A stretch of DNA of 64,000 nucleotides, taken from contig CM017569.1 of NCBI GenBank assembly GCA_007844125.1, positions 9,488,019 to 9,552,018 on the forward strand, in the 5' to 3' direction. How positions within the stretch are numbered: position 1 is the stretch's first letter; every line of letters starts with the position of its first letter. Of the stretch, positions 17,001 to 30,500 are shown in pieces. Both the position numbers and the translations under genes were made by a program. Source of the stretch: Sinonovacula constricta (Eukaryota > Mollusca > Bivalvia > Cardiida > Solecurtidae). Below the pieces are notes generated by a model, which saw nothing but the letters and a program-made list of their open reading frames with translations, was not told where the DNA came from and did no database searches.

Positions 17001-17920
17001 CACTTTTGTAGCTAAAATGTTATACAATGAACAAACCATGATCTATGAAAATATAGTTATCAAAAAATAATTAAGTAAAAGTAAAAAGTTACTGCTCTTT
17101 AAAAAAATAGCAAGATATAGCCTTTCAAAATGACAAATATGTTTTTTTTATATATCAAAATTATAAATGTAACTGTCACAAAGCAATGACACATTTTGCT
17201 TTAGTATAAAAATATAACAACTGTTACAAATTAAAGTCAAAGCCATGCAGCAAAAATATATCACAAAGCTTTCATGGCAAATTTAATAAAACTATTATGT
17301 TCATTGTTGTTTTTTCTAATTTATAAACACAATGTTACACATCATTATATGCTTTCATAGCTAAGGCAACATAAAACACATGTTTTATCAAGAAAGAACA
17401 ATAGTACCAAAGGCCCAAGAGTCAAACCCAAGCCTGTAGAAAAGTTCAACTATCAGGGTAGTTCCATGGCTGGCTGGATAGTGAGACAGGGTGTAGTGAT
17501 GTGTTGTGTTAAAGTAAAGACAGCACTACATCTGATTAGAGATCGTCTCTGGATAACTAAATATTGCAGGTGTGATGACAAACCCAGCAAACAAAAACAT
17601 TAAAATCTTAACCTAGTGGATACTCTTAGCCTTACATGAACACCAAACCTTCATTAGAAAAGAAGGATAACATATACATTATAAGGCAGATATTTGTACA
17701 ATTATGCTCTATATATGACATAGCTTAACATATATAATATTAAATATTAATAATATCAAATATTAATATATATCACTCACACAGAACATTATTTCAGACA
17801 TGAACATTATATCACAGTTCAACATCAAATAAAACACATAGTTTAGGTGCTATTATTAAACAAAGGTTTTATACAATAGCATTTTCTTTCCTTCAAATTA
17901 AATATTTTTAATTTTTAAGT
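14051..17920. other. AT-rich intergenic DNA, no gene seen
   Basis: This is unique-looking AT-rich sequence between the satellite and the 3' end of the PARP14-like gene. It contains a short TG/CG-rich run near 16060-16080. I see no exon-like conserved peptide on either strand, and no open frame here resembles a known family. Confidence 0.6.
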
Positions 17921-17921
17921 C

Positions 17922-17927
17922 TTTATT
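17922..17927 (-). terminator. Candidate poly(A) signal for the distal last exon
   Basis: The minus strand reads AATAAA here, about 370 bases beyond the TAA stop at 18293-18295. It is the nearest canonical hexamer I found downstream of that exon. Hexamers are common in AT-rich DNA, so only transcript ends would settle this. Confidence 0.4.
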
Positions 17928-18292
17928 TGCAAAGTGTAAAACAAAGTGTAAACATTGTTCCATATCTTAACTGGTCTCTACACATGACACCATCAAATAA
18001 CAACATATTACACAATACATAATGTATGTAAAATTGTTACGTATATAGCTAAAAATCAAGTCTTTTACATTAACAAAAGGTGTACATAAAGGTTCTTTTA
18101 TGTACCAATATTGCACTGTACTTATCTATATAGACTATAACCAATCGGTATCCCTCTTCACAAACAAAATGTTGAATACATACTTTTACAAATTCTTTAC
18201 CCACCAAATGTTTGCTCTCTTACCTACTTGCCCAGTGAAAGATGCCCAAGCAGCACTCGTTTCCTCTAAGACAACTGTTCAGTCTTTACTCT

Positions 18293-18570
18293 TTAGTTGT
18301 AAGTTATCAAGTAAGATGGGTAGGCCTGTGTGTCATTAAAAACAATAAACATAGATGGATTCGATGGGTTATCACAGACTGAGTCATACAGCATGTGTGG
18401 CTGTGCGGGATTCTTACATGGCGGAACTCTCATGCCTCCCCTGCCAGCGGTAGTCTCACCTACGAGAACAGACACAAGGAAAATGCTCTTGCCCCCAGAG
18501 TGGGGAAAAGCATATCCGTCTGAATAAGCAGCAGATACAGCAAAGTACACCCCATTTCCATATGCCGTAC
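18293..18570 (-). CDS. PARP14: PARP14-like distal last exon (ART domain second half, copy B)
   Basis: The acceptor is TTTCCAG and it starts in phase 1. It encodes TAYGNGVYFAVSAAYSD, then FPHSGGKSIFLVSVL, GRGGMRVPPCKN, and ends DTQAYPSYLITYN with TAA at 18293-18295. It is about 60% identical to copy A by hand alignment. It lacks three residues in the loop after the active-site helix, where copy A has YSRPD. Tyrosine of the triad is kept and the glutamate position is methionine (codon 18350-18352). It lies 9.1 kb beyond copy A. Use of this exon requires skipping copy A, or it may be a leftover of a duplication that stays intact. Confidence 0.9.
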
Positions 18571-21500
18571 CTGGAAATATATTTTTAAAAGTGAAGGTGA
18601 AGTCATTGTTGAAGACATTACAGTAAACAATGTCACACTGTATCAACTATCAAACAAACTAACTTCATGTACTTATGACTTATTATAAAGAGAAAAAAGG
18701 TTTGGGGGGAAAGGGAAAGACTTATCATGTAAACCGTCATGTGCATTAAGTCAGTATGCTATTCCCCTTCATAACAGAAGTCCAAGGCCCAATCCCAAAA
18801 TACTATTTTACTTAATTTGTTAGTTAAAAGACACACATCAGAAGCTCTTTTTACTGTCTTTATTTTATCAATGAAGTTCTAAGACAGGAAGCAGTGTGTT
18901 TCTTAAACCAAATAATAGTAAAAGGAATTGAATATATTAATATATAAAGTACATACCCTTTGTGATACATTAACAGTATGATAAAAAAACCTTACTTTCA
19001 AAGTCGACCATATTTTCAAGAAACTTTTGGATTTAAGGCAAAAGCATAGGAATTTAAACCTTTGGCTGTTAGTGAATTGCAGTATGTGCTGAAATAGGTT
19101 GATGAATGTTTCATATCGGACAAATGGCAGTGATGTGTGCATCATTATTTGTTAGTAAAGTGTACATAACTTAGAAGTTATGAAATAAGTGCTACATTAA
19201 ATAATTAAAAGCAAAAAACTTTTAATATAATAGCTTTGTTTTAAGTGTCATTGTATATCTTGGGACAATACTTAACGATTTTATATAATAAAATATGCAG
19301 GCTTGTAGAGGCTTGTAGAGGCAGGCTTGTAGAGGTCATCTGCAAGCTGAATGAATTTACTGAATTTAGTTCAGTATACCTTTTTAATTTTTATCTTCTT
19401 TGTAATATATCAAAGTATGCAATAATAAAAGCTTGAAGACAGCAAATATTGCAAGAAAATTGCTGTAAAAAAAGATCAAAATGAGGTGACAATTCACTAA
19501 AAGATAAACAATTCACTAAAAGATAAAATAAGCTTTTGTCATATATTTCTTGAGTCAAAATCGCATTTGTCTTTATACCTAGTTAAAATTAGGTTCAAAA
19601 CGGCATTTTTTAAAATTGAATTTTTATAGTAACAGTGTCAATCAATTTCTACAAAGTAAGAATCATATTAAGGCTTCAATAAAAATATATAACAAATCAA
19701 CAGGGTCCTATTACTGGTTAGCATTTGGTAAAAGTTATAACAATAATAAAATTCATGAATTTCACACTTTAATATACAAGTATATAACATTCCATAAATA
19801 ATGTGATAAATTCAAGATACATGTTACTCTATTCTATTACAAAATAAGCATTAATTTTTACTTTAGCACACATATAACATTCTAAAACAAGTTGCAGTGC
19901 AAATATTTGAATAAACATAGCACATCAATTTCAGTCCAAAACAAATTGAACAACAAATTGAAACAGGTATCTATCTGTAAATTCATATTTGGTATATTTG
20001 ACATTAGCACCATTTGATCGAGGTCACTTGAGTGTCTGAAAATTCAAAATGGATGGAAAAGCCCAACTACAGTACAATATGCATGAGATTTAGCTTGTAT
20101 ACCAATGCTAATTGTCTGACCATTTCTGTATTAAGGTTCTGGAACTGTAATGGTGACCTTCCACAATCCTTATAATGATACTGTTTCTTGAATCTATACT
20201 ATAAAACACATTGTATGGTGAATTTTTAAGGAAGTTTACCATTTGTAACTTAAGTTATGTGCATTTTTATAAAGTGATTTTCAAAAACACCGTAAATTGT
20301 GCTGGGACAAAAAATGAAAAAGTACTATTTTTTTCAAATTCTACTGTTTTATAGTCAAATTTTAACCAATTTTCCTGTTACACAATCATGTCATGATAAA
20401 TCAGAACAATAAGATTACACTTTTGACAAATACTTATAAAAATACAGAACTTTGCATACATGTAGCCACAAGCAAAAATCCGAGTTTTTTGGGGTGTGTT
20501 TTATAATTTATAAGAATTTGTAAAGGTTACTATAATGAAACTGCAAGAGAATTTATAGCGAAAAATAAAGTCAAAATGGTCACTTGGTTGTCCCTCACAG
20601 TTTTGACCCCTGAACACATTTAAAAGTCCATCCTGGCCATCCCGAGAAAATATCAGACAAAGGTGAGCGAGCGTCAAACCTGATCTGGCTATATTTTCTG
20701 CTGTTGTCATTTTGCAAACACCGTTTGCCACCAGAGTGTGTAATGTTGGCATATTTTGAGCCTAAGCTTTCAAATAACGCTGATTATTGTATATAGCCTT
20801 TGCACAAAAAGAGTGTTCCATTAGTTTCACTGACGACAAGTTACAAGCAATATACAAAGACCTCAATGCTTGGAGAAATGGGTAACACAATGACGTCATG
20901 GAAAATCCCTATCACGTGGTGAAAAAAATACTAAAAATAGCAAACACGAAACTTGACGACGAATGCTATTAAAATAAAACTCATACTGGCAAACATTCTG
21001 GCCAAGTTTGGTAAAGATTGGGACATCCAAGTGTTTTTCTAAAATTTGACCTAGTGACCTTGCTGTTAATCCCACGTGATCTTGTTACAAACTGTCCCAA
21101 GATTTAATGCAGGCAAACATTCTGGCCATGTTTGGTAAAGAATTGGATATGAATATGGCCACTAGTTTGTTCACATGCTTTTTCTAAGTTTTGACCTAGT
21201 GAACCCTTTTTTTTACCCCACATGACCCAAAAACGAACATGGAGACAAACATTTTGACCATGTTTGATGAAGATTGGATAAAAACTGTGGCCTCTAGCGT
21301 GTTCACAAGCTAACATGTTGACGACGGACGAAGCAGTATCAGAAAAGCTCACCTTGAGCACTGCATAAACATAGCCATTAAAAAATAATATCGCTTTTCA
21401 AAGCTTTGACATCATCCCTTAGACACTTCCAAAACCATTGATAAATTCATGTATATGAACGGCGACCTAAGGTTTGTTTCATTGATAGGTTTAAACATTC

Positions 21501-24500
21501 TTATGTACGCAGACTAGATAATTGATGTGAACACATCTTTAGACAATAATATGCAGCAGTACTGGGGGGAGCACTGATAATTAGCCTGTTTGCAAAATAT
21601 CAGTCCTGAAGGCCAGATCCAATTGGAGTTTTTTGTGCTAGTTCCAAATATCAGCAGTTGGCCCAGCTCAGCCATATATGTTTTTAAATAAGTTTTATTG
21701 TATAAACTGAGGGTTACCTTTACTGTCACAAAACAGAATTTACAAAGTTTCTTATTTGGCTGATTTAAACAAGAACATTGATTTGAAAAGGAATTCTAAG
21801 GATTTTAATGGCATATTCTGTTGGTCAGCCATTGACATCGAATGCTCTTATTCAATGGCCGAGTTATAGATAATCAGCACCTTTTACTGTGCTATTTTAA
21901 AATTTCACTGCACTTGGGGCTATATCAATAAGTACAACAGCCAAAAGCAAAGGTTATAGTAGACTTATGGATCAATTTTTTTCCAATCTTTTTTTTCAAT
22001 GTCAATTGCTTACTTTAAAATTTTCTTTAATGGTGAAAGCTGCCACTTTGTAAAAAAGACTTATTTTACTAAACAGATCTTGCAAAAAGCTACCTGTTCA
22101 TGTCTAAGATTTGTGCAAAGGTTGACAACAAATTTTATCGACATGACTTTCATAAGTCCTATCTTCACATGTATGTACATGTATATGCACTATAGTAAGC
22201 TTTTTGCTAGAACCAACCAAACATGACTAGTAACCCTTGACCACAGTCTCATGGACAAAGTAACTTTTTTATTAATCTATCATGAATGAAAACATATTGC
22301 AATATAATAAATCTGTCCCAAATTTCCATCTATGAGAAAAACATCTGCTTGTAAGAAACCCCCATTCCATGTTAAACATTGATTAAAATGTATAGAAATG
22401 CAAATGCAGTACAGCATATTTTTACATTGTCTCACCACTGAAGCAGTAATAAAATTATTTCAATGAAAAACAATAACATACATAGTTCCAGAAATAATTT
22501 CCAAACAACCATAAACACAGGCTTGCTATCATTACATATATTTTATAAAGGCAAAAAAGTTATTTCTACTAAAAAGAATAATGGCTAAAACATGATATTA
22601 TACACAGAAAGTTACATGTAGATAAATATGAAATGAACATTCCCAATGTCAATGTAGAGAATCAGTTTGAGAATAATCCAGCGATAGAAAATGTTTGGTA
22701 GGACCAAACTCCAGGAAGAACTAGAACTATCGCTGAATGCGATTCATACCCCCACCAATGTCGTTGACAAAGCTGGTACAAGGGTATAAGATGGGTTCTG
22801 CACATTGCCAAGTTGGGGTGAACATTTAAGTCAAGTTTGAAGAAAATCCTTCCATTAGTATAGAATTTATGGAGCGGACCTGACATATTGTCTAGTATTG
22901 ATTGTAAGTAAATTAAAAGACTTAAAACGGGGCATAACTTACTTGTGATACATCATATATCTTTTAAGTTTCAAGCAAATACCTGTGCTAATTTCAGAAA
23001 TATTCAAGTACATGTTTAAATTTAAGAACATTTTCTAAGTCAATTTTGACCTTCAAGTGTGACCTTGACCTTAAGCCGGCACAAAGGTAACATGGGTTCT
23101 GCACATAACCTTGTTGAGTTGAACATCTGAGTAAAGTTTATTAAAGAAAATTGTTCCATTAGTATAGGATTTATAGAGCGGACACGACATATTGTCTAAT
23201 ACTTGATTGTATGTAAATTTGAAGACTTAAAAGGGGCATAACTTTGTCAAAATGAAATACAGAGTTATGAAACTTGACCTGCATATCCTAATTTGACACT
23301 TCATATATATTTTAAGTTTCAAGCAAATATGTTTTCTGGTTTCAGAAATATTCAAATACATGTTAAAATTTAAGAATTTTTTGACCTTCAAGTGTGATCT
23401 TGACCTTTAGCCGGCAAAAGAGTAACATGGGTTCTGCACATCCCCTTGTTGAGGTGAACATTTGAGCCAAGATTAAAGAAAATCTTTCAATTAGTGTAGG
23501 ACTTACAGAGCGGAAACGACATAATGTCTAATATTTGATTGTTTGATATTTGACCTTCAATTGTGACCTTGACCTTGAGCTGACACAGGGGCAACATGGG
23601 TTCTGCACATCTCCTTGTTGAGGTGAACATTTCAGCCAAGTTTGAAGAAAATCCTTCAATTGGTATAGGATTTATAGAGCTGACACGATAATGGAGACAG
23701 ACGGACGGACGGACCGACGGACGGACGGAGGCGACAAAGCGAATCCATTATAGCCCCCCACCACAAAATGTGGTGGGGGTATAAATATATGGAAAAATAT
23801 AAAAATGCAACGCTAATGGTAAACATTCAACAGTCTTAAATAGTGTAAACAATGATAGCAAAAATGCAATTGAAAATAAACAGCAAAAAAGAAAATTGTA
23901 TAGCATATCATTAAAAGATTTACACAAAAGGTTATAACTATAAAATTGGGCAAAACAATAGAGACAATGTAAAATTGAGGTTTATAATGATATAGATGAG
24001 CAAAGAAAAAACATAAGAAATAACATAACTATTTAAAATAAAAAGGACATTTACAGATATAGAACATGGAATCTGCCATAAAAAAAGTAAAAAAAACAAC
24101 AACAAAAAAAATAACCAATGATCCAACATTAAACCCACATATTGTTTTTTATTTTTTGTTTTAAGGAAACCTTGTGGTGACCACCATTGGAAAACATTAT
24201 CTCAGATGAAAGTCAATTTGATTGATATTAATTGACATATATCCACAAGATATACTTTCAGCACATAGTTAACTTGTATACATTTAGAAATTCTTCCTAC
24301 TTAATTACAAATCATAAATATGAAGACAGCGCAAATATTGCTGCCAGTAAATATAACTTCTAGGCACAGAGCAAATAGATACTACAGAGAAAAACTGTTA
24401 ATGGCCAAGGCATGTAAACTATACATTTTGTTGTTGAGAATTAAACTAGACTAAACTTCACCCAGCTGTCTTGAAGATAGTATCTGACCATTTGGACAAA

Positions 24501-27500
24501 ACAAAAAACTCACATAACCAAGTAAGCCATTGTTACCTGAATAGGTCCTGCAAAATGCTGTTTATAGAAGCCCTAGATCTAAGTGAAAAATGAAGCACAA
24601 CACCCCACTTTTTATTACAAAATGAATTCCCTATCTGAGTCCGACTGCACAGGTAAGCTATTTCTCAACTTAAAAAATACATGTGACCACTTACTTTTGA
24701 GATCACATTAAAACATCATCTGTCAGTATCTGTTTTAGCAGTGATCCCCAGTGTGCTAATTTATAGATCTGGGGTGCCAGAAGGCCTGGAAAATGCTAAT
24801 TAACTTTTGTGAATATTATTCAGACATTGAATTCAGGAAAACAAATAAAAAATATCCATTACATTATTTTGACATACTATGCATGGCCAGAAGACTAATT
24901 TAAATGCATTGTCTTTGTTTTGAGGACAAAAACAATATTTTGCGACTACAATTTGCATAATATTCAAGTGCTTAAATAGGGGAGCAATGCCTCAGACAAG
25001 AAAACAGCTCTTGTTAACTAAGTTATCTCTCCTCTGAACCCTATTTACCACAATCAGAATACAGAAAGTTTATTTTTCGTATAGAGGCCTCTAGCCCAAA
25101 ATACAAATAAACATGTTAAAATATCAAATTCAAGTGTGGCAATTCTCTAATAAGTTATTTACATCTACAAACACAGATATATGTACAATTGTCAGTTAGA
25201 TATATTGACACACAATTCAAACATACATCTGATGTGATTTTTCTAATTTGTTCAAACAGAGTAGGTCACAGCACAATAAACCCAGTTATTTAAAACTAAT
25301 TTTTCTATCACCTGAAACATTTTATGAAGATTAAATGAAATTTGCTTAATACTTTTTACATTTTCAGATTTCTAATATTTATAAAATCTATCTTTCTGGC
25401 TCTACCACTATACCAGCTAAAATATACCTTTCTTTTAAGTCAGAAAATTGTGGACAAACAAAAAAATACATGAAATTCATCTTTAAAACTTGAACATTGT
25501 TATTATTTGAACAATAATTACAAAACCTTCATTCTCGTGGTATTCCTTGGTGCCTTCCCTTTTCAGTGTTGAGTTTGAGACTTGAATATCTTGCTAAGGC
25601 TTTCCTTGATGGAATGGAATATACTTATCTAGGTTTAAATTTGATTTGAACAATTTATATGTGTCACATCTAGTAGAGTCTGTAATAACTGATATCCACT
25701 GTTGACTTAAGAAGTCTTTAATAAGTTGTTTAAAAAACATAAGAGTTAACATTACCAACTTCCTGTGCAATCCAGGCATTACCTAAACCATATCTTATAA
25801 AACCTCAATTTCTATGTCCAAAACAATCAAATGAATACAACCTTTTATAGCATTTTTTTATATCTTGTATTAGACATACAGAAGAGTACACCAGTATATA
25901 ATGCATTTAACAAAATAAATATAGAACATAATGGCAGATGGTCGCACTCAACTAAAAGCACAGAATTATTCACTGACACTTAAAACGTACCTACAAAAAT
26001 CTGTTGAGAACCTTTCAATTTCTTCAGAATAACTAAACCCCCAAATTTCAGATCCAAAAGTCAATATTGGAACTACCAAAAAATCAAAAAGCCTAAACAT
26101 CTCATGTTGGCTAAAATAACCAAAAAATTTCTGATAAAGTTTAATACTACAAATAGCTTTTCTAGTTTGGGCAGCTAACTTTTTTTTTGTTTGTGACCAT
26201 AATAACTTTGGAGTAAACAATAAGCCCAAATACTTATTCATATTAGTTACCTTAATTGTATTCCCATTATATGTCCGAGATTCATTATTACGTAATGGAC
26301 CCCCATTTCTCAAAACAATAATTTCCAAATTTTTTAGATTAACAGTCATGCCAGTTTCCTCACAAAATGTTGATAAAGTTTTTAACTGTCTCTGCAGATT
26401 AACAACAGTGTCTGCGCAGCAGGCAACATCCTCTGCAAACATGAGACAAAACACATCGGGTACATCATTTGTTATAAAGATTCCATTATTACAATGCCTT
26501 CTCAAATGCGCCTTTAAGTCATTAATAAACTAAACATTTTGGGAGAACTCAAAACTCCTTGTCTAGTGCCAATATTACCATTATCACTTGGCGGTGTTAT
26601 GATGTTTTGGTTTTATTTGGCGGGATTAAGTAATTACAGCATCCAAACTTTGCAATTTCAATTATCTTTTATTTGTTAAGCAAGTCGCTTGGCTTAATGT
26701 TCTTATTTCTACACAGTTCTGAACTCTCTCTTCTTATCTTCACTTTCTTTCCTTCTATCACTTATTTATTTATTCAATTATAACCTTTTCTCCATTTCCT
26801 ATCTCAATCATCCTCTCCTCTCTGCATCTCTCAAATCTTACATTTTCCTTCTTTATTCACTCACTTCTCACATTCTACCAATTAGCACAATTATAAATTA
26901 GTCTCTCTCATCCATTGGTTCATACCTTCAATGATTCTCCAATCACACCCTACTTCATAAGCTCTCATACGCCAGCTTGACACTCATCATGCACTAAGCT
27001 CTTATTACCCCTCTGTAGGAATTAAATCTGGCTTTGATACATCAATGCCATTAAAAGTAGATTTTAGCAGTGACCATATTTACTATGCTAATAAAGATAC
27101 TTGGTCCAGACATTAGAAGGAAGTTTGTATCTTTTGATCTGGATAAGTTATGTAATCTACAAAGAACTAGGACCATGCATCCTGCCAGGTGATACAATGT
27201 ATAGGGCCTGCTAAAGAGATTCCTGGTGTACTGTTTTTGTTTAAAGACCTGAATTTGCAACATGCTCTGTTATAATTTTCATTTAAATTCAAGTTATAAC
27301 TATTACTTATGAAGCCTGATTGTGGGAGTTTTATATATGCATCAAGTTTTGAGTACTTAGAAATAAGAACTTTTCTTATTTGCCCATTTGCCCCAGCTTT
27401 AAGTAGAGAATTAAATGTGCACTAGAGAATCAAATGCTTTTTGAAAGTCGAAAAACAGACACTTCTAATGACTCCTGGCAATAAACAGTTTGGATTATGG

Positions 27501-30500
27501 GAAATATGGTGACACAAAATCAGATTTTTTCTTTTCACCAAGACCTTTGGCCACTAGACCATACCACTTATCACCATCCAGTGTTTTTTCTTTTAATTTC
27601 AATACTAAAGAGAGCAAATATAATATATTTGTTATTGATTACCATAACAATGGTGAATGCAAAATTATCACTGGTATGCAATTATATATTCTGGGTAGGC
27701 CTGTGTGTCATGGAAGATGATAAACATGCTTGGCATCATATGGTTATCGGCGACTGAGTCAAACAAGATATGAGGCTGGGTTTTATCTTTGGGAGGTGGC
27801 ACCCTCATTCCTGACCGTCCTTGGGTAAACAGGCCAGTCAGGACCCTGCATAAGTAGATTCTCTTGATGCCTGAATGGTCTGGACGACTATATTTAGCCT
27901 GGTCAGAGTAACTGGCAGAAACAGCGAAATAGACGCCATCTCCATAGGCAGTAGCTAGAAAAAAAGATTTGTGTCGGAGTTGTATTGTAATATTATTAGT
28001 ATTGTATATTTGTTAAAAATCCATACTTATTCTTATTCATCTTTTAATACATACAGGCAAAGGTTCTAGAAATCTTACAGGCACTCAGCTGAAAATAGTT
28101 TAAGTCCTGATTAGACAGCTGCCAGCAGGGACCTGGTTGATCTGAATGTACATTCTTTGCTCTAGCTTTATTAAAGCTTGCTTAGCCAGCTCAAATTTAA
28201 GACCACAATGTGCATGCCACAATTAAGATCAAATTTTGATGAGGAGAAAAGTTGACAATCCTCAAATACAGGAAAGAAAGGTAACACTTTCAGACATGGA
28301 TAATACCCCTTCCAAACAAACATTAATGTAAATAACATATAGATATGTAGATCAAAAATGTAAACAAAGTTTTAAGAATATAGTTAATTCATGTTATGAA
28401 ATTGCACTTAAATAGGGATTTGAAAAAATAAAAACAATTTTTTTCTTAATTTAGGCCTTGGAGGTAATATGGGAAATTGTAAGTCAAATCCAAATATCTG
28501 GATACACATTCTGTTGACACAACAAGTTAAATGGCGCATATATGTGGGGCATTTGAGAGGTAAAGTAATAGTAGCAGCTTTTTGCTACAAGTGTAATATA
28601 CTTACAAAGGTCTAATGGAATCCCTCAAAGTACTCTCAGCCCATCTGAACTCATTTTTCCAAGCGAGTTAGCCAGTCTCAAAACACTTTTCTGAACATGT
28701 GCTTGGGTACACTGTTTATACACTGGTATAGCATGCTGCCTACTGCACTATGGGTTTCAAACTGCTCATCCCATGTACCTCTTTATGTGTGAATTTAACC
28801 AAAAGTCATAGGGTGAAAGGTCAGGACTATATGAAGGGTGTGGTAAAGTTTCAATATGAGTCTCTACTAAATAGTCCATTACCATGGCAAAACAAGAGGC
28901 TACCGTAAAGAAACTTGACTCCATGCAAGCCGGTGTGTGGGTGCTTTGCTGTGTAGTGGCTAACAATTCAGACAGGACATGATTCTTGTAAAATGTTCCT
29001 GTGACACTAGTGCATTCGAGCACATGTCCATGTGGCACTATACCTTCTGAGTAAAAAAATAGGGCATATACAACATGTCAGATGGTCTTGCTCCAGCGGG
29101 CTATTTTGGGTCATTTGTCATTTTCACCTATCCACATTTTGTTATTTTCTTTCTTGCTTGGCTCAACAAAGTGCTGCCATGTTTCATCACCTGAAACGAT
29201 CTCTCATAACCATCTTCCATCTTCTGTAGCATCAATTTGTCTTTTAATACCAAAAACACTGACGGCAAATTCAAGCCTGAGATGTCACTTATCTCCTCAA
29301 CTGTATACCGCGCATCTTCTTCCACTATACATTTTACAGTAGCGACGTCACATTTATACACCCTAGACGTCAGCCAATATCATGTATCTACATGGGTCTT
29401 TCATTAATTCATAAAATTACGTTTTATTTATTATATAATGGGAAAGTTGCCACTACTTCTCAAATGCCCCTCATATAGCAAGAGAGAAAGAAAGCAACAG
29501 GTGTATAGGCCTTTCCAGAAACTAGGTTATGTTCCTTACAAAATCATGAGTTATGTCTCTTGACTTTGAATTTCCACTTCTGACAAACATCACTTAGAGA
29601 TGATAATAGCTGATAAATGGCGTCAACTTACACTACTCAGGCAACAAGTACGGGTATGAGTTAGTTTTGAGAGCAAAAGAAGCGTTAACATTATGGCTGC
29701 AATGCAAACCTTCTGTTAACCTGATTTGAGCAATGTTTACAATATATATTTGTGTTTGTTTTGTTTTTTCTTCCACCTCTTAACTTATGGTAGATTTAAT
29801 TGTTTCAATATGAAAAACACACAGAACATAACTGAAATAAAATGCAGATACAAATAAATCCTGTCTGGACTTACTTTCCATTACCTAATGTTTTTTTTAG
29901 AAAATATAGCCTTTCAACTGATTTTAATAATTGTTTAATGTATTACTATGCTAAAAAATATTAAGTACATTTAAAATAGGGGTGGGGTTAACAATTGAAT
30001 TGTGCTTCAACAATTACAATGGTCTTTTTATGGCTTATAACTTACTTCATAGATGATTGTTGTGACAATAAGGTAGTCTTAACCAGCCAGTGTGTATGTG
30101 GGATTGATGCACACATCTTGTATTAATATGTGGAATTAAAAATCATGGTATACAATTAAACTTTGATTTAAATTTTATGCATGTACATAAGAAAAGATGA
30201 TTATATCATATATATCTAGCAATGAAAGATACAACTAAGACCTAGCACCTAAGTCCGAATAAAGGCTAGCTGTATGCATGAGAAATCAAAAGGTACTTGA
30301 AGAGGGGTGGATAATGATAAGAAAACGTGCATAGATAATAATTATAACCACATTGTTTCACCAAATTAGTTTTTCCTTTACAATACATGCAGTTGCATGA
30401 ATGATAGGCCACCGGGTCAAGAAAGTAGTTCTTGTACCAAGATTAAACACTGTATTTGTACATCAAGTAAAATATTACGATAAAGTGCAAACTTTTCTTG

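Noticed and set aside
27051..27263. 70-codon minus frame as a gene
   Set aside because: It lies in the sequence interrupting the LINE, has no family resemblance and lacks partner exons.
27490..27757. Plus-strand frames of 76 and 86 codons
   Set aside because: They lie antisense to the proximal last exon and its 3' side, with no family resemblance.
18293..27954. Two separate tandem PARP genes rather than one gene with two last exons
   Set aside because: Only the last exon is duplicated. No second copy of the histidine-bearing exon or of any reader domain was found between 18571 and 27667.
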